Positions 31,992 through 45,400 of a stretch of DNA of 64,000 bases are shown piece after piece. The stretch is from Aspidiotus rigidus (taxonomy: Eukaryota > Arthropoda > Insecta > Hemiptera > Diaspididae): the NCBI GenBank assembly GCA_035079385.1, contig JAVHKY010000004.1:11625001-11689000 (forward strand). The letters are read 5' to 3'. The translations under genes and the position numbers were made by a program. The notes beneath the pieces are model-generated. The model was not told the DNA's origin. It saw only the letters and a program-made list of their open reading frames with translations, and did no database searches. How positions within the stretch are numbered: position 1 is the first letter of the stretch; the number at the start of each line of letters is the position of its first letter.

Positions 31992-34900
31992 GAATTGTCG
32001 AATTCGGGATAGCAAATACTTTCTTTACAACCGTAGAGATGATACAAGTACTTGCCAGCTGTTTGTTGAAGATCCCTTACAAATCAAAGATTTTAAGTGT
32101 GACGAAGAAGAACTTGATGAGGACAGAATAGAAAAACAAAAATGCTGCAAAGTTTTAAAGGTGTGTAGCACTTGCAATTTGAGAATTGGAAATGTTTTGT
32201 TTCCAAAATCGATCAAGTTACGTTTTATATAATTTCTGTTTTCATCTAAACTAGATTGTATCACCTCACCCAGTAGCCTCAATTTATTGATATCGAACTT
32301 ACTGCTGATTCTTTTTTAATACGTATTGAACTATCTTACTTTTATTTTTAGGGGAATAAAGCCAGCAATCTTAAAAATCATGTTCAAAAATGCCACCCTG
32401 AAGCATTCAAAAAATACATTTCTTCCGAAGCTGGGCATGAAGAATCAAAACCAAAACGATTGAAGTTATTATTTGATGAGACTGAAAAGTCTGAAAGTGA
32501 TGCATCTGTGCTTCATCATGCTTGTAATGATCCACGTTCACCGCGAGAAAAGATAATGTTTCATTTTCCAGTAATAAGCTCACCTGAGAAACCAAAAGTT
32601 GCCTATGTTCGAAAACGAGAATTGATGGAATCAATTTTACGTATGGTTACGGTGAATTCCCGACCGCTGACAATAGTCAATGATGAGTGGTTTCGACAGT
32701 TTGCGGCTCCGTATGAGAAGGCTCTCGAACTACGAATTAATTATCCATTTGTGGTTGATATTATTGATGAAGCTTATGAAGAACTGAGTACCATTTTGAA
32801 AAATGTATTAAAAGGTCGAATGTTTTCTCTGAAAGCTGACTGTGTCACTAGATTTGACCGCTCGTTTATTGGAACCAATGCCCAATTTGCCTATAAGGGT
32901 GAAATGATTATTGTAACCCTAGGTGTAATACCATTACAAGAGAGCCACACTGGTATCTACTTGCGAAATGCACTTCTAACTGAGCTGCAAAGATTTGATG
33001 TGTCTGTGCAACAAATATATACAATTACAACTGATAATGGTTCGGACCTGTGTTGCGCAGCGAGACTTGTTGAAGATTTCTCTCAGCCTAAAGATAAATC
33101 TGAATGTCAACCGGAAGAAATTTCAGGGTGGCATAACGACTTTGAAGAAGCTGAGTACGGTAGCTCTGAGACGTACTTTTCGCGACTCCTAGATGGTCCT
33201 GTTGACGCCATTACAGACGCCTCAAAATTGATGAATGAAATTGAAAATGTTGAATGGTGTGGCAATTCTATCACAAGTGAGTGCATACTTATAACCTGTA
33301 AAAGTCTAGAGTTAACGCTAATTTGCCTCCAATTCTCCAACTATTGCTACAACTAGGACAATTGAATTTCAAATACATTTTTTATTTTTAGACGTTCGTT
33401 GCGCCGCGCATAAATTGATGTTATGCATGGGAGATTCTTTGAAAATTGGTAATGCTGAAACTATAAATAAGAACTGCACAATAAAGAAGCACTTGGAAGC
33501 CATTGATGAGGGTCGACAGGTCGTGAAAGCTCTACGTAAGCCAACAATTGCTAATTTACGCCGAAAACATGGATTGAAGAAACCTATATTGGATTGCCCA
33601 ACTAGGTAATCTAATTCATTTTCATTTTTCTGATTTCAACTATTCTAAATGTTCAACCAGCCTTAGCTCTATGTTCATCATTAATGATATGACTTCTAGT
33701 AAAAAGCAATAGTGATGATAATTTTCTCCTTTATTCATTCGAGTATCTAAAACTAAAACAACCAAAAAAGAAGCAAATTTGTGTTCCTCTAGTGGAGATT
33801 AGAACCAATAATCTCTTGCCAGTTTGAGCCTTGAGGAGTAGAAATTTGTTGCATTTCATGTTGTTCTGAAGAGTAAATTATGGATAGGTACTCAAAATTG
33901 TAAATAATTCAATTTTAACACAAGATGAAAATTAAATTCTATCTCTTGGTAATTTCTTTCAGATGGAATTCAACTTATGATATGATGAAATTATTGTATA
34001 ATGATTATCGTTCATTTTGTGACGAATACAGTGGAGTGAATATTGAGCTGTTTCTGACCCCACAATCTTGGACACTCATTGAAGAAATTGTTCTCTGTTT
34101 CCAACCCATTGCAAAGGCTTGTATAAAGTTACAAAAAGCGAGTATAACATTAACAGACATTTACACAATATATAATGTCTGTCAAATGGAATTATCTGAT
34201 TTGGGTATGCATTTATTTCCCTTCATTTTCTCTATTGTTTACATCCAGTACAATTATGTTTTGATGTTGATATTTCAGGCAATGCTTTCTCTCAAGAAAT
34301 CTTGAATAATTTGATCAAGAGGCGCGAGGAAATTTTTGAAAACAATGAAGTCTTTCTTGCAGCTAAATTCTTAGACCCCCGCTATAATTTTGATTTATCA
34401 GAATTTGAACGAGATACCGCCATTAATCATCTTCTTTGGTTGCACAATAAAATAGAAGGTAAATATTGAATATTGTTTGAACCACGCACCTGTAGCTGTA
34501 GTATATAGATTTTATAGTGTTCAAATATAGGGTTCAAGTCTATGAAACAAATACAGGAATATTTATTTCCTCTTTGTCTGGTGTTCTAGGTAGGAAGAGA
34601 ACAGTCGATGCAAAGAACGAATTTCAAGATGAAGACTCTCATGAAAATTCAGAAAACGAATCTCTACCCCAGTCACTGAATTCAGATTGTTCTGAAGTAG
34701 ATCCAGCAGAAAAACGATGGGCTTGTGAAGCGGAATTGAGACGACAGAGTAAAGGGTTGAAGAGTGGACCTGACGCTCTTGAATTTAAAGTGATGTGCCG
34801 CACTCTTCATTTTGTTGAAAAAGTAAAGCCTAACCTAAATGTTTTGCAATTTTGGGAAAAAAAAAAGAGAGATCATCCTGAGCTGTATGAAGTTGCACAA

Positions 34901-35077
34901 ATAGTGTTTGGCGTACCTGGCACTCAAGTCACTGTTGAGCGACTTTTTTCATTATTAAATCACTTGCTGTCAGATAGGCGATACTCGCTGAAAGCATCGA
35001 CCATAGACAAAATTCTATTCCTCAAAGTCAATCTTGACGTTTTACTTAAATTGAAAGCATTGTATCCAAAGAAATGA
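31978..35077 (+). CDS. hAT transposase with BED-type zinc finger (copy 1)
   Basis: Six exons join in frame: 31978-32160, 32352-33276, 33392-33605, 33963-34204, 34279-34458 and 34590-35077, about 743 residues. The N-terminal part resembles a BED finger (YFLYNRRDDTSTC, then KASNLKNHVQKCHPE across the first intron). The catalytic core has LKADCVTRFDRS and TITTDNGSDL with the acidic residues, then the hAT signature NVRCAAHKLML and CPTRWNSTYDM. The last exon holds the C-terminal dimerisation region: HPELYEVAQIVFGVPGTQ with TVERLFSLLNHLLSDRRYSL. No stop or frameshift interrupts it, so the enzyme may be functional; this is inferred. The start MGRHKN follows an AACA context. Confidence 0.88.
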
Positions 35078-36250
35078 TATAAATGAAACTTCAACATGAA
35101 TCACACATAATTTAGTTTGATAAGACTTTGTAGTTTATACTTAATTTACAATTTGAATTTTGAAATTTGAAAGTTAATTATTTGAATACAACTTATACAA
35201 GATCTGAACTACTTGCATGATGTAACTGTAAGTTTAAATAAAATGTATTATTCAGCATTTCAGCGGTTCAGCCAATGATTTAGAAATCAAAAACATTCTT
35301 AGCAGTCTTAGCACTGAAAATCACCAAGGCATAGGGTAACAGGGTAACTATTGTACAAGAGCATACCCCTTAAGCTAAGTGTAATTTTGATCTGACTAAC
35401 AACTGAAAAATATTCATTATTGAAGTTTTAATCACAAATTTCTACCCAACATTTGTTTTTTTCAAGTATTTGAATACTAAATCAAATTTTAATATTAAAA
35501 GAGGGAGCCATTGGAGTTTTATCAAACAAGCCAAAAGCTAGCCAAAAACAAGCCGAAAGCGAGCTTTATTCATGAAAACGCTGAAAGCTGGAAGCCAAAG
35601 CTGAACTTCTCAAGGATGTAAGCTATAGCTGAAAGCTGAAGCTAAATCTTTTAGCTTAAATGCCTTGCACAAGGCATTTAAGCTAGCTGAAAGCGAAATC
35701 CAATAGCCGAAAGCTAGCCGTATTTTGGAAGAAAAAGCTGAAGCTAAAAGCTAGCCATTTTGCTCATGTTGGTAGCCAAATCTGAAAAAAGCCAAATTTT
35801 TTTGACTGGCTTTCCGCTTCCAAAAGATTGGATAATTTTTTACATTATTCAGTTTTTCTCAAATTTCCGCGTTGAACGAACTTGTGACTTCTTCTGAGCG
35901 TTTTATTTTTGAGAGAATTTCTTTCAATTACATATTTTTTTCAAATTACAATAATCAATATTCAACTGGCAGAGGCAGACTGCAGCTGCTAAGTTGCTAA
36001 GCTAAAAGTGTTGTTAACCCTAACCGGTACCATGATGACCTACCTGCTGAGATCTTTCTTATCGCTTATCCTAGCCTCGTGGTCTCGTGGATTTGTTTTC
36101 TTTTTAATATCAATTTCAAGTTTCAATTCAACCGGAGAACACTGAGAAGATTTTCAACAATTTCAATTTTCAATTTCGAGGGAAAACTAGAGAGAGTACT
36201 CTCTCAAAACTGTAAAAAGAGTATAATACTCTTGAGATTTGAAAGAGGGT

Positions 36251-36787
36251 ATGTCTAGCCATCCTGTGCGTGTGACTCTACTTATAGATCCCAGGAATCC
36301 AATTGAACAACGGTGAGTACTGAATAACTACAAATGAGTGCCAAATTTATTGAGGAATACATCTGTGAGGCTGTAATCTAACGTCTTCATCATCAAATTT
36401 AGGACAATTGAATTTTGCGAAGATCGTGGCCTTCCTTTCAGAAGTCAACAAGGCATAGAGCCGTACACCTACCTCTTCATTCTTGAGAAACTTGTGAAGA
36501 ATTCGAATACTGGTGCAATAACAGCCGTTGAAGAGAAGAAATTATTTGGTATAAATAATTTTCAAGAGAATATCGGCGATTACGAACTTTACGACCTGTT
36601 AGATCGGCTGCACGTATTACTGACTAGAGATTGGAAGGATTGGGAAGGTTTGTTGATTTTTTATCCTAGAAATTATTATTCATCCTATTATTATGAGCTT
36701 TGTAATTCTGATGTGTAACTTTTTTCTTCTCTTATAGTTGAAGCTTCGGAATCTGAGACTGATAGTGATAACAATGGGTCGACATAA
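36251..36787 (+). CDS. Small hAT-encoded protein upstream of the transposase (copy 2)
   Basis: Same three segments as in copy 1 (36251-36312, 36403-36647, 36738-36787) with the same splice signals and the same 14-nt overlap with the transposase start. No domain recognised. Confidence 0.5.
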
Positions 36788-39700
36788 GAATTGTCGAATT
36801 CGGGATAGCAAATACTTTCTTTACAACCGTAGAGATGATACAAGTACTTGCCAGCTGTTTGTTGAAGATCCCTTACAAATCAAAGATTTTAAGTGTGACG
36901 AAGAAGAACTTGATGAGGACAGAATAGAAAAACAAAAATGCTGCAAAGTTTTAAAGGTGTGTAGCACTTGCAATTTGAGAATTGGAAATGTTTTGTTTCC
37001 AAAATCGATCAAGTTACGTTTTATATAATTTCTGTTTTCATCTAAACTAGATTGTATCACCTCACCCAGTAGCCTCAATTTATTGATATCGAACTTACTG
37101 CTGATTCTTTTTTAATACGTATTGAACTATCTTACTTTTATTTTTAGGGGAATAAAGCCAGCAATCTTAAAAATCATGTTCAAAAATGCCACCCTGAAGC
37201 ATTCAAAAAATACATTTCTTCCGAAGCTGGGCATGAAGAATCAAAACCAAAACGATTGAAGTTATTATTTGATGAGACTGAAAAGTCTGAAAGTGATGCA
37301 TCTGTGCTTCATCATGCTTGTAATGATCCACGTTCACCGCGAGAAAAGATAATGTTTCATTTTCCAGTAATAAGCTCACCTGAGAAACCAAAAGTTGCCT
37401 ATGTTCGAAAACGAGAATTGATGGAATCAATTTTACGTATGGTTACGGTGAATTCCCGACCGCTGACAATAGTCAATGATGAGTGGTTTCGACAGTTTGC
37501 GGCTCCGTATGAGAAGGCTCTCGAACTACGAATTAATTATCCATTTGTGGTTGATATTATTGATGAAGCTTATGAAGAACTGAGTACCATTTTGAAAAAT
37601 GTATTAAAAGGTCGAATGTTTTCTCTGAAAGCTGACTGTGTCACTAGATTTGACCGCTCGTTTATTGGAACCAATGCCCAATTTGCCTATAAGGGTGAAA
37701 TGATTATTGTAACCCTAGGTGTAATACCATTACAAGAGAGCCACACTGGTATCTACTTGCGAAATGCACTTCTAACTGAGCTGCAAAGATTTGATGTGTC
37801 TGTGCAACAAATATATACAATTACAACTGATAATGGTTCGGACCTGTGTTGCGCAGCGAGACTTGTTGAAGATTTCTCTCAGCCTAAAGATAAATCTGAA
37901 TGTCAACCGGAAGAAATTTCAGGGTGGCATAACGACTTTGAAGAAGCTGAGTACGGTAGCTCTGAGACGTACTTTTCGCGACTCCTAGATGGTCCTGTTG
38001 ACGCCATTACAGACGCCTCAAAATTGATGAATGAAATTGAAAATGTTGAATGGTGTGGCAATTCTATCACAAGTGAGTGCATACTTATAACCTGTAAAAG
38101 TCTAGAGTTAACGCTAATTTGCCTCCAATTCTCCAACTATTGCTACAACTAGGACAATTGAATTTCAAATACATTTTTTATTTTTAGACGTTCGTTGCGC
38201 CGCGCATAAATTGATGTTATGCATGGGAGATTCTTTGAAAATTGGTAATGCTGAAACTATAAATAAGAACTGCACAATAAAGAAGCACTTGGAAGCCATT
38301 GATGAGGGTCGACAGGTCGTGAAAGCTCTACGTAAGCCAACAATTGCTAATTTACGCCGAAAACATGGATTGAAGAAACCTATATTGGATTGCCCAACTA
38401 GGTAATCTAATTCATTTTCATTTTTCTGATTTCAACTATTCTAAATGTTCAACCAGCCTTAGCTCTATGTTCATCATTAATGATATGACTTCTAGTAAAA
38501 AGCAATAGTGATGATAATTTTCTCCTTTATTCATTCGAGTATCTAAAACTAAAACAACCAAAAAAGAAGCAAATTTGTGTTCCTCTAGTGGAGATTAGAA
38601 CCAATAATCTCTTGCCAGTTTGAGCCTTGAGGAGTAGAAATTTGTTGCATTTCATGTTGTTCTGAAGAGTAAATTATGGATAGGTACTCAAAATTGTAAA
38701 TAATTCAATTTTAACACAAGATGAAAATTAAATTCTATCTCTTGGTAATTTCTTTCAGATGGAATTCAACTTATGATATGATGAAATTATTGTATAATGA
38801 TTATCGTTCATTTTGTGACGAATACAGTGGAGTGAATATTGAGCTGTTTCTGACCCCACAATCTTGGACACTCATTGAAGAAATTGTTCTCTGTTTCCAA
38901 CCCATTGCAAAGGCTTGTATAAAGTTACAAAAAGCGAGTATAACATTAACAGACATTTACACAATATATAATGTCTGTCAAATGGAATTATCTGATTTGG
39001 GTATGCATTTATTTCCCTTCATTTTCTCTATTGTTTACATCCAGTACAATTATGTTTTGATGTTGATATTTCAGGCAATGCTTTCTCTCAAGAAATCTTG
39101 AATAATTTGATCAAGAGGCGCGAGGAAATTTTTGAAAACAATGAAGTCTTTCTTGCAGCTAAATTCTTAGACCCCCGCTATAATTTTGATTTATCAGAAT
39201 TTGAACGAGATACCGCCATTAATCATCTTCTTTGGTTGCACAATAAAATAGAAGGTAAATATTGAATATTGTTTGAACCACGCACCTGTAGCTGTAGTAT
39301 ATAGATTTTATAGTGTTCAAATTTAGGGTTCAAGTCTATGAAACAAATACAGGAATATTTATTTCCTCTTTGTCTGGTGTTCTAGGTAGGAAGAGAACAG
39401 TCGATGCAAAGAACGAATTTCAAGATGAAGACTCTCATGAAAATTCAGAAAACGAATCTCTACCCCAGTCACTGAATTCAGATTGTTCTGAAGTAGATCC
39501 AGCAGAAAAACGATGGGCTTGTGAAGCGGAATTGAGACGACAGAGTAAAGGGTTGAAGAGTGGACCTGACGCTCTTGAATTTAAAGTGATGTGCCGCACT
39601 CTTCATTTTGTTGAAAAAGTAAAGCCTAACCTAAATGTTTTGCAATTTTGGGAAAAAAAAAAGAGAGATCATCCTGAGCTGTATGAAGTTGCACAAATAG

Positions 39701-39873
39701 TGTTTGGCGTACCTGGCACTCAAGTCACTGTTGAGCGACTTTTTTCATTATTAAATCACTTGCTGTCAGATAGGCGATACTCGCTGAAAGCATCGACCAT
39801 AGACAAAATTTTATTCCTCAAAGTCAATCTTGACGTTTTACTTAAATTGAAAGCATTGTATCCAAAGAAATGA
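36774..39873 (+). CDS. hAT transposase with BED-type zinc finger (copy 2)
   Basis: Exons at 36774-36956, 37148-38072, 38188-38401, 38759-39000, 39075-39254 and 39386-39873, identical in structure to copy 1. All motifs (TTDNGSD, RCAAH, CPTRWNSTYDM, TVERLFSLLN) are kept. The two differences I saw are an A-to-T change at the intron 5/exon 6 boundary region (39321-39325 area) and a silent C-to-T in the last exon. Confidence 0.88.
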
Positions 39874-40463
39874 TATAAATGAAACTTCAACATGAATCAC
39901 ACATAATTTAGTTTGATAAGACTTTGTAGTTTATACTTAATTTACAATTTGAATTTTGAAATTTGAAAGTTAATTATTTGAATACAACTTATACAAGATC
40001 TGAACTACTTGCATGATGTAACTGTAAGTTTAAATAAAATGTATTATTCAGCATTTCAGCGGTTCAGCCAATGATTTAGAAATCAAAAACATTCTTAGCA
40101 GTCTTAGCACTGAAAATCACCAAGGCATAGGGTAACAGGGTAACTATTGTACAAGAGCATACCCCTTAAGCTAAGTGTAATTTTGATCTGACTAACAACT
40201 GAAAAATATTCATTATTGAAGTTTTAATCACAAATTTCTACCCAACATTTGTTTTTTTCAAGTATTTGAATACTAAATCAAATTTTAATATTAAAAGAGG
40301 GAGCCATTGGAGTTTTATCAAACAAGCCAAAAGCTAGCCAAAAACAAGCCGAAAGCGAGCTTTATTCATGAAAACGCTGAAAGCTGGAAGCCAAAGCTGA
40401 ACTTCTCAAGGATGTAAGCTATAGCTGAAAGCTGAAGCTAAATCTTTTAGCTTAAATGCCTTG

Positions 40464-40842
40464 CTGATGAATGATCAAAAAGTTCCCATAGTGTAATCTT
40501 ACAGGAATTGATATGCCGTTGGAAGGAATATCGCTGTCATTTATAAATATGACCTCAAAAATGATGAATTTACACAGGCAACTGCAAGGAAAAATATTGA
40601 AATACCTACGTCAAAGTCTCTTTCGGATGAATATTATTTTGAAGATAACTTACCCATCTGAAGTAATTTAAAAATTTTGTTGTTTGCACACTCCAAATCC
40701 GGTACCTACTACGCGGTCAACTACCTAATTCGATGCACGAATATAATGCGGTGAAGCGTCTAGAGCTTGTAACTAGGCCTACTCTAATTATTGTCATAGG
40801 GACCAATTATTTCGAAAAGGTTACGAGAAAAAAACAAAATAT
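40464..40842. other. Short noncoding flank
   Basis: AT-rich sequence between the second hAT copy and the MITE at 40849. Nothing recognisable. Confidence 0.4.
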
Positions 40843-40848
40843 CATTTG

Positions 40849-41739
40849 AATCCGTTTTTGCAAACGGGGCCTAAGTGTGCTTTAGGCCCTTTTTAATTAA
40901 AACATGCTAATACGTGGCGTACTCTAGCAAACATGTCACCAAACTTTCAAATCGTTCTGACCAAGGATGCGCAGCCAATCAGCATTGACTTAAACTTCAG
41001 CTTTTGGCTGACAGCTAATCCCAAATCCCAATAAATTCATTAGCTGGATTTTAGCTTTTTCAAAATGGGTCAAAATAATGGCTTAAGACTTAAACTTAAT
41101 TATAATAGCTTAATTTTACCTGCAACGAATCAATAATTTCTAATGACTGGCTATTGGCTGAAAAGCTGATGTCTCAAAATTCATTGACTGTCTTTTAGCT
41201 TTCTTAGAAATGGTCAAAACAAGAACTTGAGCTTAAACTTAAGCCAATAACGGCTTTAGCTGCGCATCCCTGGTTCTGACGTGCCTTTGTTGATCATTCG
41301 TTGATGTTCGATGACTATACGACCCGGTATTAACACGTACATACGTTGTATCATCCTTATCAGTTTCCAAGTTCCCGGCAATCTGTTGCTAATAATATTT
41401 TTTAATTTTTTTTTCTTACATACTGTTCTTTCAAAAAAATTTTATATGCCTAAAAAATTCGGTAATATTATTTCACGTGCCCCTTAACACGGTAAAAATT
41501 GCGTTTTTACAAAAAGGGCCTAAAAGGTAGTAACTTTTCCCGTGTTTTCATCAGCACAATGATCTTCACAGATCTTCAATTCCTTCAAAATATTGTAGTC
41601 CGATAACTCTAATCTTCATTCCCAACTTGTCTTACAACATTTCGTTTACTCAGATTTTTAATTTTGAATGTTGAAATTTCAAACACGTTTTTCTAGAAAC
41701 AAGATTTTCGCACTTGGGCCCTTTTTGCAAAAACAGATT
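40849..41739. mobile_element. MITE-like element with a second MITE nested inside
   Basis: The left end AATCCGTTTTTGCAAACGGG and the right end, inverted, AATCTGTTTTTGCAAAAAGG match, and GGGCC(T/C)AAGTG continues the match. CATTTG flanks both sides (40843-40848, 41740-41745) as a probable target-site duplication. A further GCGTTTTTACAAAAAGGGCC lies inside near 41500. No coding sequence. Confidence 0.65.
40962..41272. mobile_element. hAT-type MITE with perfect 8-bp TSD
   Basis: GTTCTGAC flanks both ends (40954-40961 and 41273-41280). The terminal inverted repeat is CA(A/G)GGATGCGCAGCYAA. Inside are many GGCT, AGCTTTT and TTAAACTTAA motifs on both strands, as in hAT subterminal regions. It is 311 bp, noncoding, and nested in the element at 40849-41739. 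Confidence 0.88.
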
Positions 41740-42444
41740 CATTTGTCTTTGATGGGTGGACAGCTTTTCTGTCAAACTGTTCTGGGGTCTAAACTATACT
41801 CCAATTACCAAACGACTCTGTAGACTGTATCAATAATTTTCGAAGGGAGGAAAAAAGTCAACTTTTTGAAAAATTTAGGTTAGTTACAAATAATCAACTC
41901 CAAAAAAATGAAATTCATCATGAGGTGCAATAAAAATATTGATATTACATCAAACAAAATTGAACTGTTTGTTTGTCGCAAATCAGTTCATCATGGAAAT
42001 GAATAGGGGACAAGGTACTGTACACTTTTTTCTTTTAATTCAAACATGAACAATTAGGTACAAACAAAGCTCATTTACGAGTACAACACGAAGATGACTT
42101 TTTTTCTGAGTTTGAAACGCTCAATGCACTTGTTTGTATTTCGACGTCCTCTCGAAGCAGCATTTCTCTGTAATTATTAAGAGAGGGTAAAAATTAGAGG
42201 ATTTTATAAATCAAAAATTTCAAAAAAATCATTCGAGACCTGCCATCTTTCAATCACTTTTTCTTTACTGAAACTTTTCGTCTGATGAAACTTCAAGTGG
42301 GTGTAGGTACCTATAAGTAGTTAACCTTCAGAATTTTGACTGGAAGAATGAAGGCTACAGATAGGTATAATTATGGAAAACCCTGACTATAACTGTGAGT
42401 AATACAATAATTAGAAGGTATTCATCATGACCATAATATCTTAC
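41740..42444. other. Region downstream of the last RASEF-like exon found
   Basis: The final exon of the RASEF-like gene should lie here on the minus strand. One candidate acceptor (TTTCAG on minus, near 42266) opens a short frame that ends without a prenylation cysteine pair, so I do not call it. Confidence 0.35.
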
Positions 42445-45400
42445 CGAGTAAGAGCCACCAACGCTTCAGCTATATTCTGCCCCGTTTTTGAACTGGTTTC
42501 GTACAGAATCGCATTGAAATCGCGAGCCAAGTTCTCTCCTGTTCTCGTAACCACACATTTGATTCTCGCGTTCATCATCTCATCTCGTAGATCGATCTTA
42601 TTGCCGCAAATGAGTATAGGGATAGTTTTATCGGCTGTTTCCTGTCGATCGACAAGAATATTTTTAAAACTTCGTCTTTCTTTTCAAGGCAGCTCATTTA
42701 TAGCCCTTAAATTCTTACAAGGGCTTCAGAGCTATAAACGGAGCGTTCTGATTGGTAAAAAGCTCAAAGCTCGAAGGCTACAAGTGGGTTCAAAACAGTG
42801 GTGTAGCAGAAGTTTTTTCCTTGTGCAGCTGCAAAAGGACTTTAAAGACACCCCTAATTTTCTTCATAGGGTATAGATGGGTACTCTAATAAAATACATG
42901 GAGGTTCTGTTCACAACGTCATATATTGCGATGCAATGCTCAATATAAGCGTTAATGTTGAAGTTACTATCCAGAGGGACGATTATTTGTTTACATCTAC
43001 CACAGAAACTTCTTGCTCTCTTTATATCTACTATTTATAGATTAATATAGACTTTACTAGCGGACCGAAAGTCGGTGAAAAATTCTCATAACCAAAGAAT
43101 AGAACACTGAATGATTTTATTTTTCCTCGTAGACGACTCGAAAACATTCTATTTCCTTCTTACCGCCTCTTCTTGAATGGAAAAACAGCCTTTACAGAAG
43201 TCATAGGTAGACTTCAAATAGGTTCATTTTATTCGACTTACATTGATCGAGTAAATCCACTCGCGAACATTAATAAAAGATCTTTCGTTCGTGACATCAT
43301 ACAGCAAAACTACTCCATCAGCTCTACGAAAATAAGTTTTAGTCATGGATCGGAAGCGTTCTTGTCCTGTGAAATAGATAGAGGCGCCTACAGATAGTCG
43401 ATGTTCTCATATTTTTGTTTTGATTCAAAGTAAGCCATAATTATATTACTTACCCGCAGTATCCCACAATTGTAACGCTACCCATTTGTCATCAACCCGG
43501 ATAGTCTTAATTTGGAAATCTACACCTACAAAAGTATTTCTACAAATTGTTCGAAAATTAAACAAAAAAAAAGAGACCCTCGGTGAAGTTTACTTACCTA
43601 ATGTGGAGCTTATTCGATTCGTAAAAGTTCCTTTACAGAAACGATGTATGAAACAACTTTTACCGACGGCAGCATCCCCAGCTAAGACAACTCTATACGT
43701 GTGATCGGGGTCACCGCTACCCGCATCGAAACTACTGCCCGGAGAAATGATAAAATCTGGTAGGCATCGAAGTTTTCGTCTAGATGAAGTGGACGTTTTG
43801 CTGTCGTCCGACTCTAGCTAAACAAAGATGGAATTGAACAATACAGTCAAACTCTTTCCGATCATTTATTTCCCAGCATATGTAGGGTGGTAAAATCAAA
43901 AAATTGACACTTTCAAAGTGGGTAGAAGTGTCAATTTTTTGATTTTGTGACTATGTAGGGTGACTTCTAAAAAGGTCCTAATATAGATCAGGTGATTCGG
44001 GATGTTATGACGTCTTGTCCTTTGGGTCGAGGCTATTACGCTTACTACCTCTCTTTTCCCCCAATATATTGATCATTGGGGATCAAGAGAGTAATTTTAG
44101 GGTTGTTCAGGTCTTCACTGAAAATTTTCCTTATAACTATTCAAATCAAGTTCCAACGTGGTCCCCGTGTGGGACAATAGAGATCAGCGGAGATGATCAG
44201 AATTGGTACCGCACAGTCACCCTCTTCCTACCACTATATCTAAGGCGTATTCCAAGATTCCAAGTGCAGATCATCTTTCTTTCTATTGTCCTAGCCTAAT
44301 ACAATTTTGTGTAACCTAGTATGATAGCATAATGAATGAAACTAAGAGGACGTATGTGTATGGGTGTGAGAACGTAAATCCAGGAATAAGGCGGAGACTA
44401 AAAAAAGACGTGTATGATAGAAGGTCTCAAGCCCAAAGTCAGGGGAATGTACACAAATTTGTAGATTGGGGCAAGGAGTAGAGAAAAAACTCACCGATTT
44501 CAATGCTGACTCGCCATCAGAATAGCTGCAGGAATCTTGATCAAATCTACGACTGCCGTCGTAATCCATATCTTTCAATATTGACCGACTGCTATCTTCA
44601 AGCAGCAGTATGAAAAATTAATTATTTTTGTAAACCTTTCCGTCAAATTTCATGAATAACCAATCTATATCTTGCATTAACCTTTGTATAACGTACTGTG
44701 CACCAACTTCATCTATTATTTGATCGTTGAACGCAGGAACTGGACGATTTGCTAGCAAGTGAGTCGAAATCCTGTGAACATGGAGAAGGGATCAATTACG
44801 TCCAAGCATCTTGAAGCCAACGTTTTAAAGTCAAAGAAAAAGACGAGGTGGATCTAAAAAAAATGCTAATAAAAGTTCAAATGTCTTCTCTAGAGCACGG
44901 AGTGTAGCATTTCATATATTTGCTTCATCTGTAAGGTTAACTAGCTAACGGGCTCACCCGCTCTGAGCTCGTTTGCTTCTCTGTTGGGTTACACTTCAAT
45001 ATAATATCTGACCTGCGATGAGAAAAGGTGCTCATTGCCAACTGACAGGAACATCATTTCTCTCTGATTAGATGTCCAATCAGAGAGAAGTGGTGTTCCT
45101 GCGCCAATGGACAATGAGCTCGATGTATCGATGATTCTACCGCTCATATTGACTTTTGATGCACCTATTTTGGTAATGATGACGTCATAGTAAAGTCCCC
45201 CTCCACCAGTATTTTTTGGCTTAGCATAAGCTTAGTATTCTGTAAAGGATGCTGATCAGTGAGAACTTTCACAAGAGATCATAACAGATAAGGAAGGAAG
45301 GGGCCACTCGGGCTAGGAAATTTACGTAGCAGAGGTCGATATTTTTACAAGTTGCTAAAATAAAGGCCATGCAGTGTTCTGTAAGTTAGGCCTAGTATGA

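Larger units (their letters stand above)
30874..35667 (+). mobile_element. Complete autonomous hAT transposon, copy 1
   Basis: The ends are CAAGGCATTTAAGCTA and its complement TAGCTTAAATGCCTTG. Both subterminal regions are crowded with short AGCTGAAAGC / AGCCGAAAGCTAGCC motifs, the type of repeated site hAT transposases bind. Inside are an upstream small reading frame and a six-exon transposase gene, then AATAAA at 35237-35242. A second copy begins 2 bp after this one ends. The left 8 bp (CTGACAAG) and the 8 bp after copy 2 (CTGATGAA) match at only five positions, so no clean target duplication is visible. Confidence 0.9.
35670..40463 (+). mobile_element. Complete autonomous hAT transposon, copy 2 (head to tail with copy 1)
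   Basis: It matches copy 1 at a constant offset of 4796 bp, and I noticed only two substitutions in the coding region. It starts CAAGGCATTTAAGCTA just after the CA that separates the copies and ends TAGCTTAAATGCCTTG. The dimer suggests a very recent event or an assembly duplication. Confidence 0.9.

Noticed and set aside
35325..35350. TAGGGTAACAGGGTAACT resembles the I-SceI homing-endonuclease site
   Set aside because: It differs from the 18-bp site by a deletion and an end change, lies inside both hAT copies, and no homing endonuclease gene is present; coincidence.
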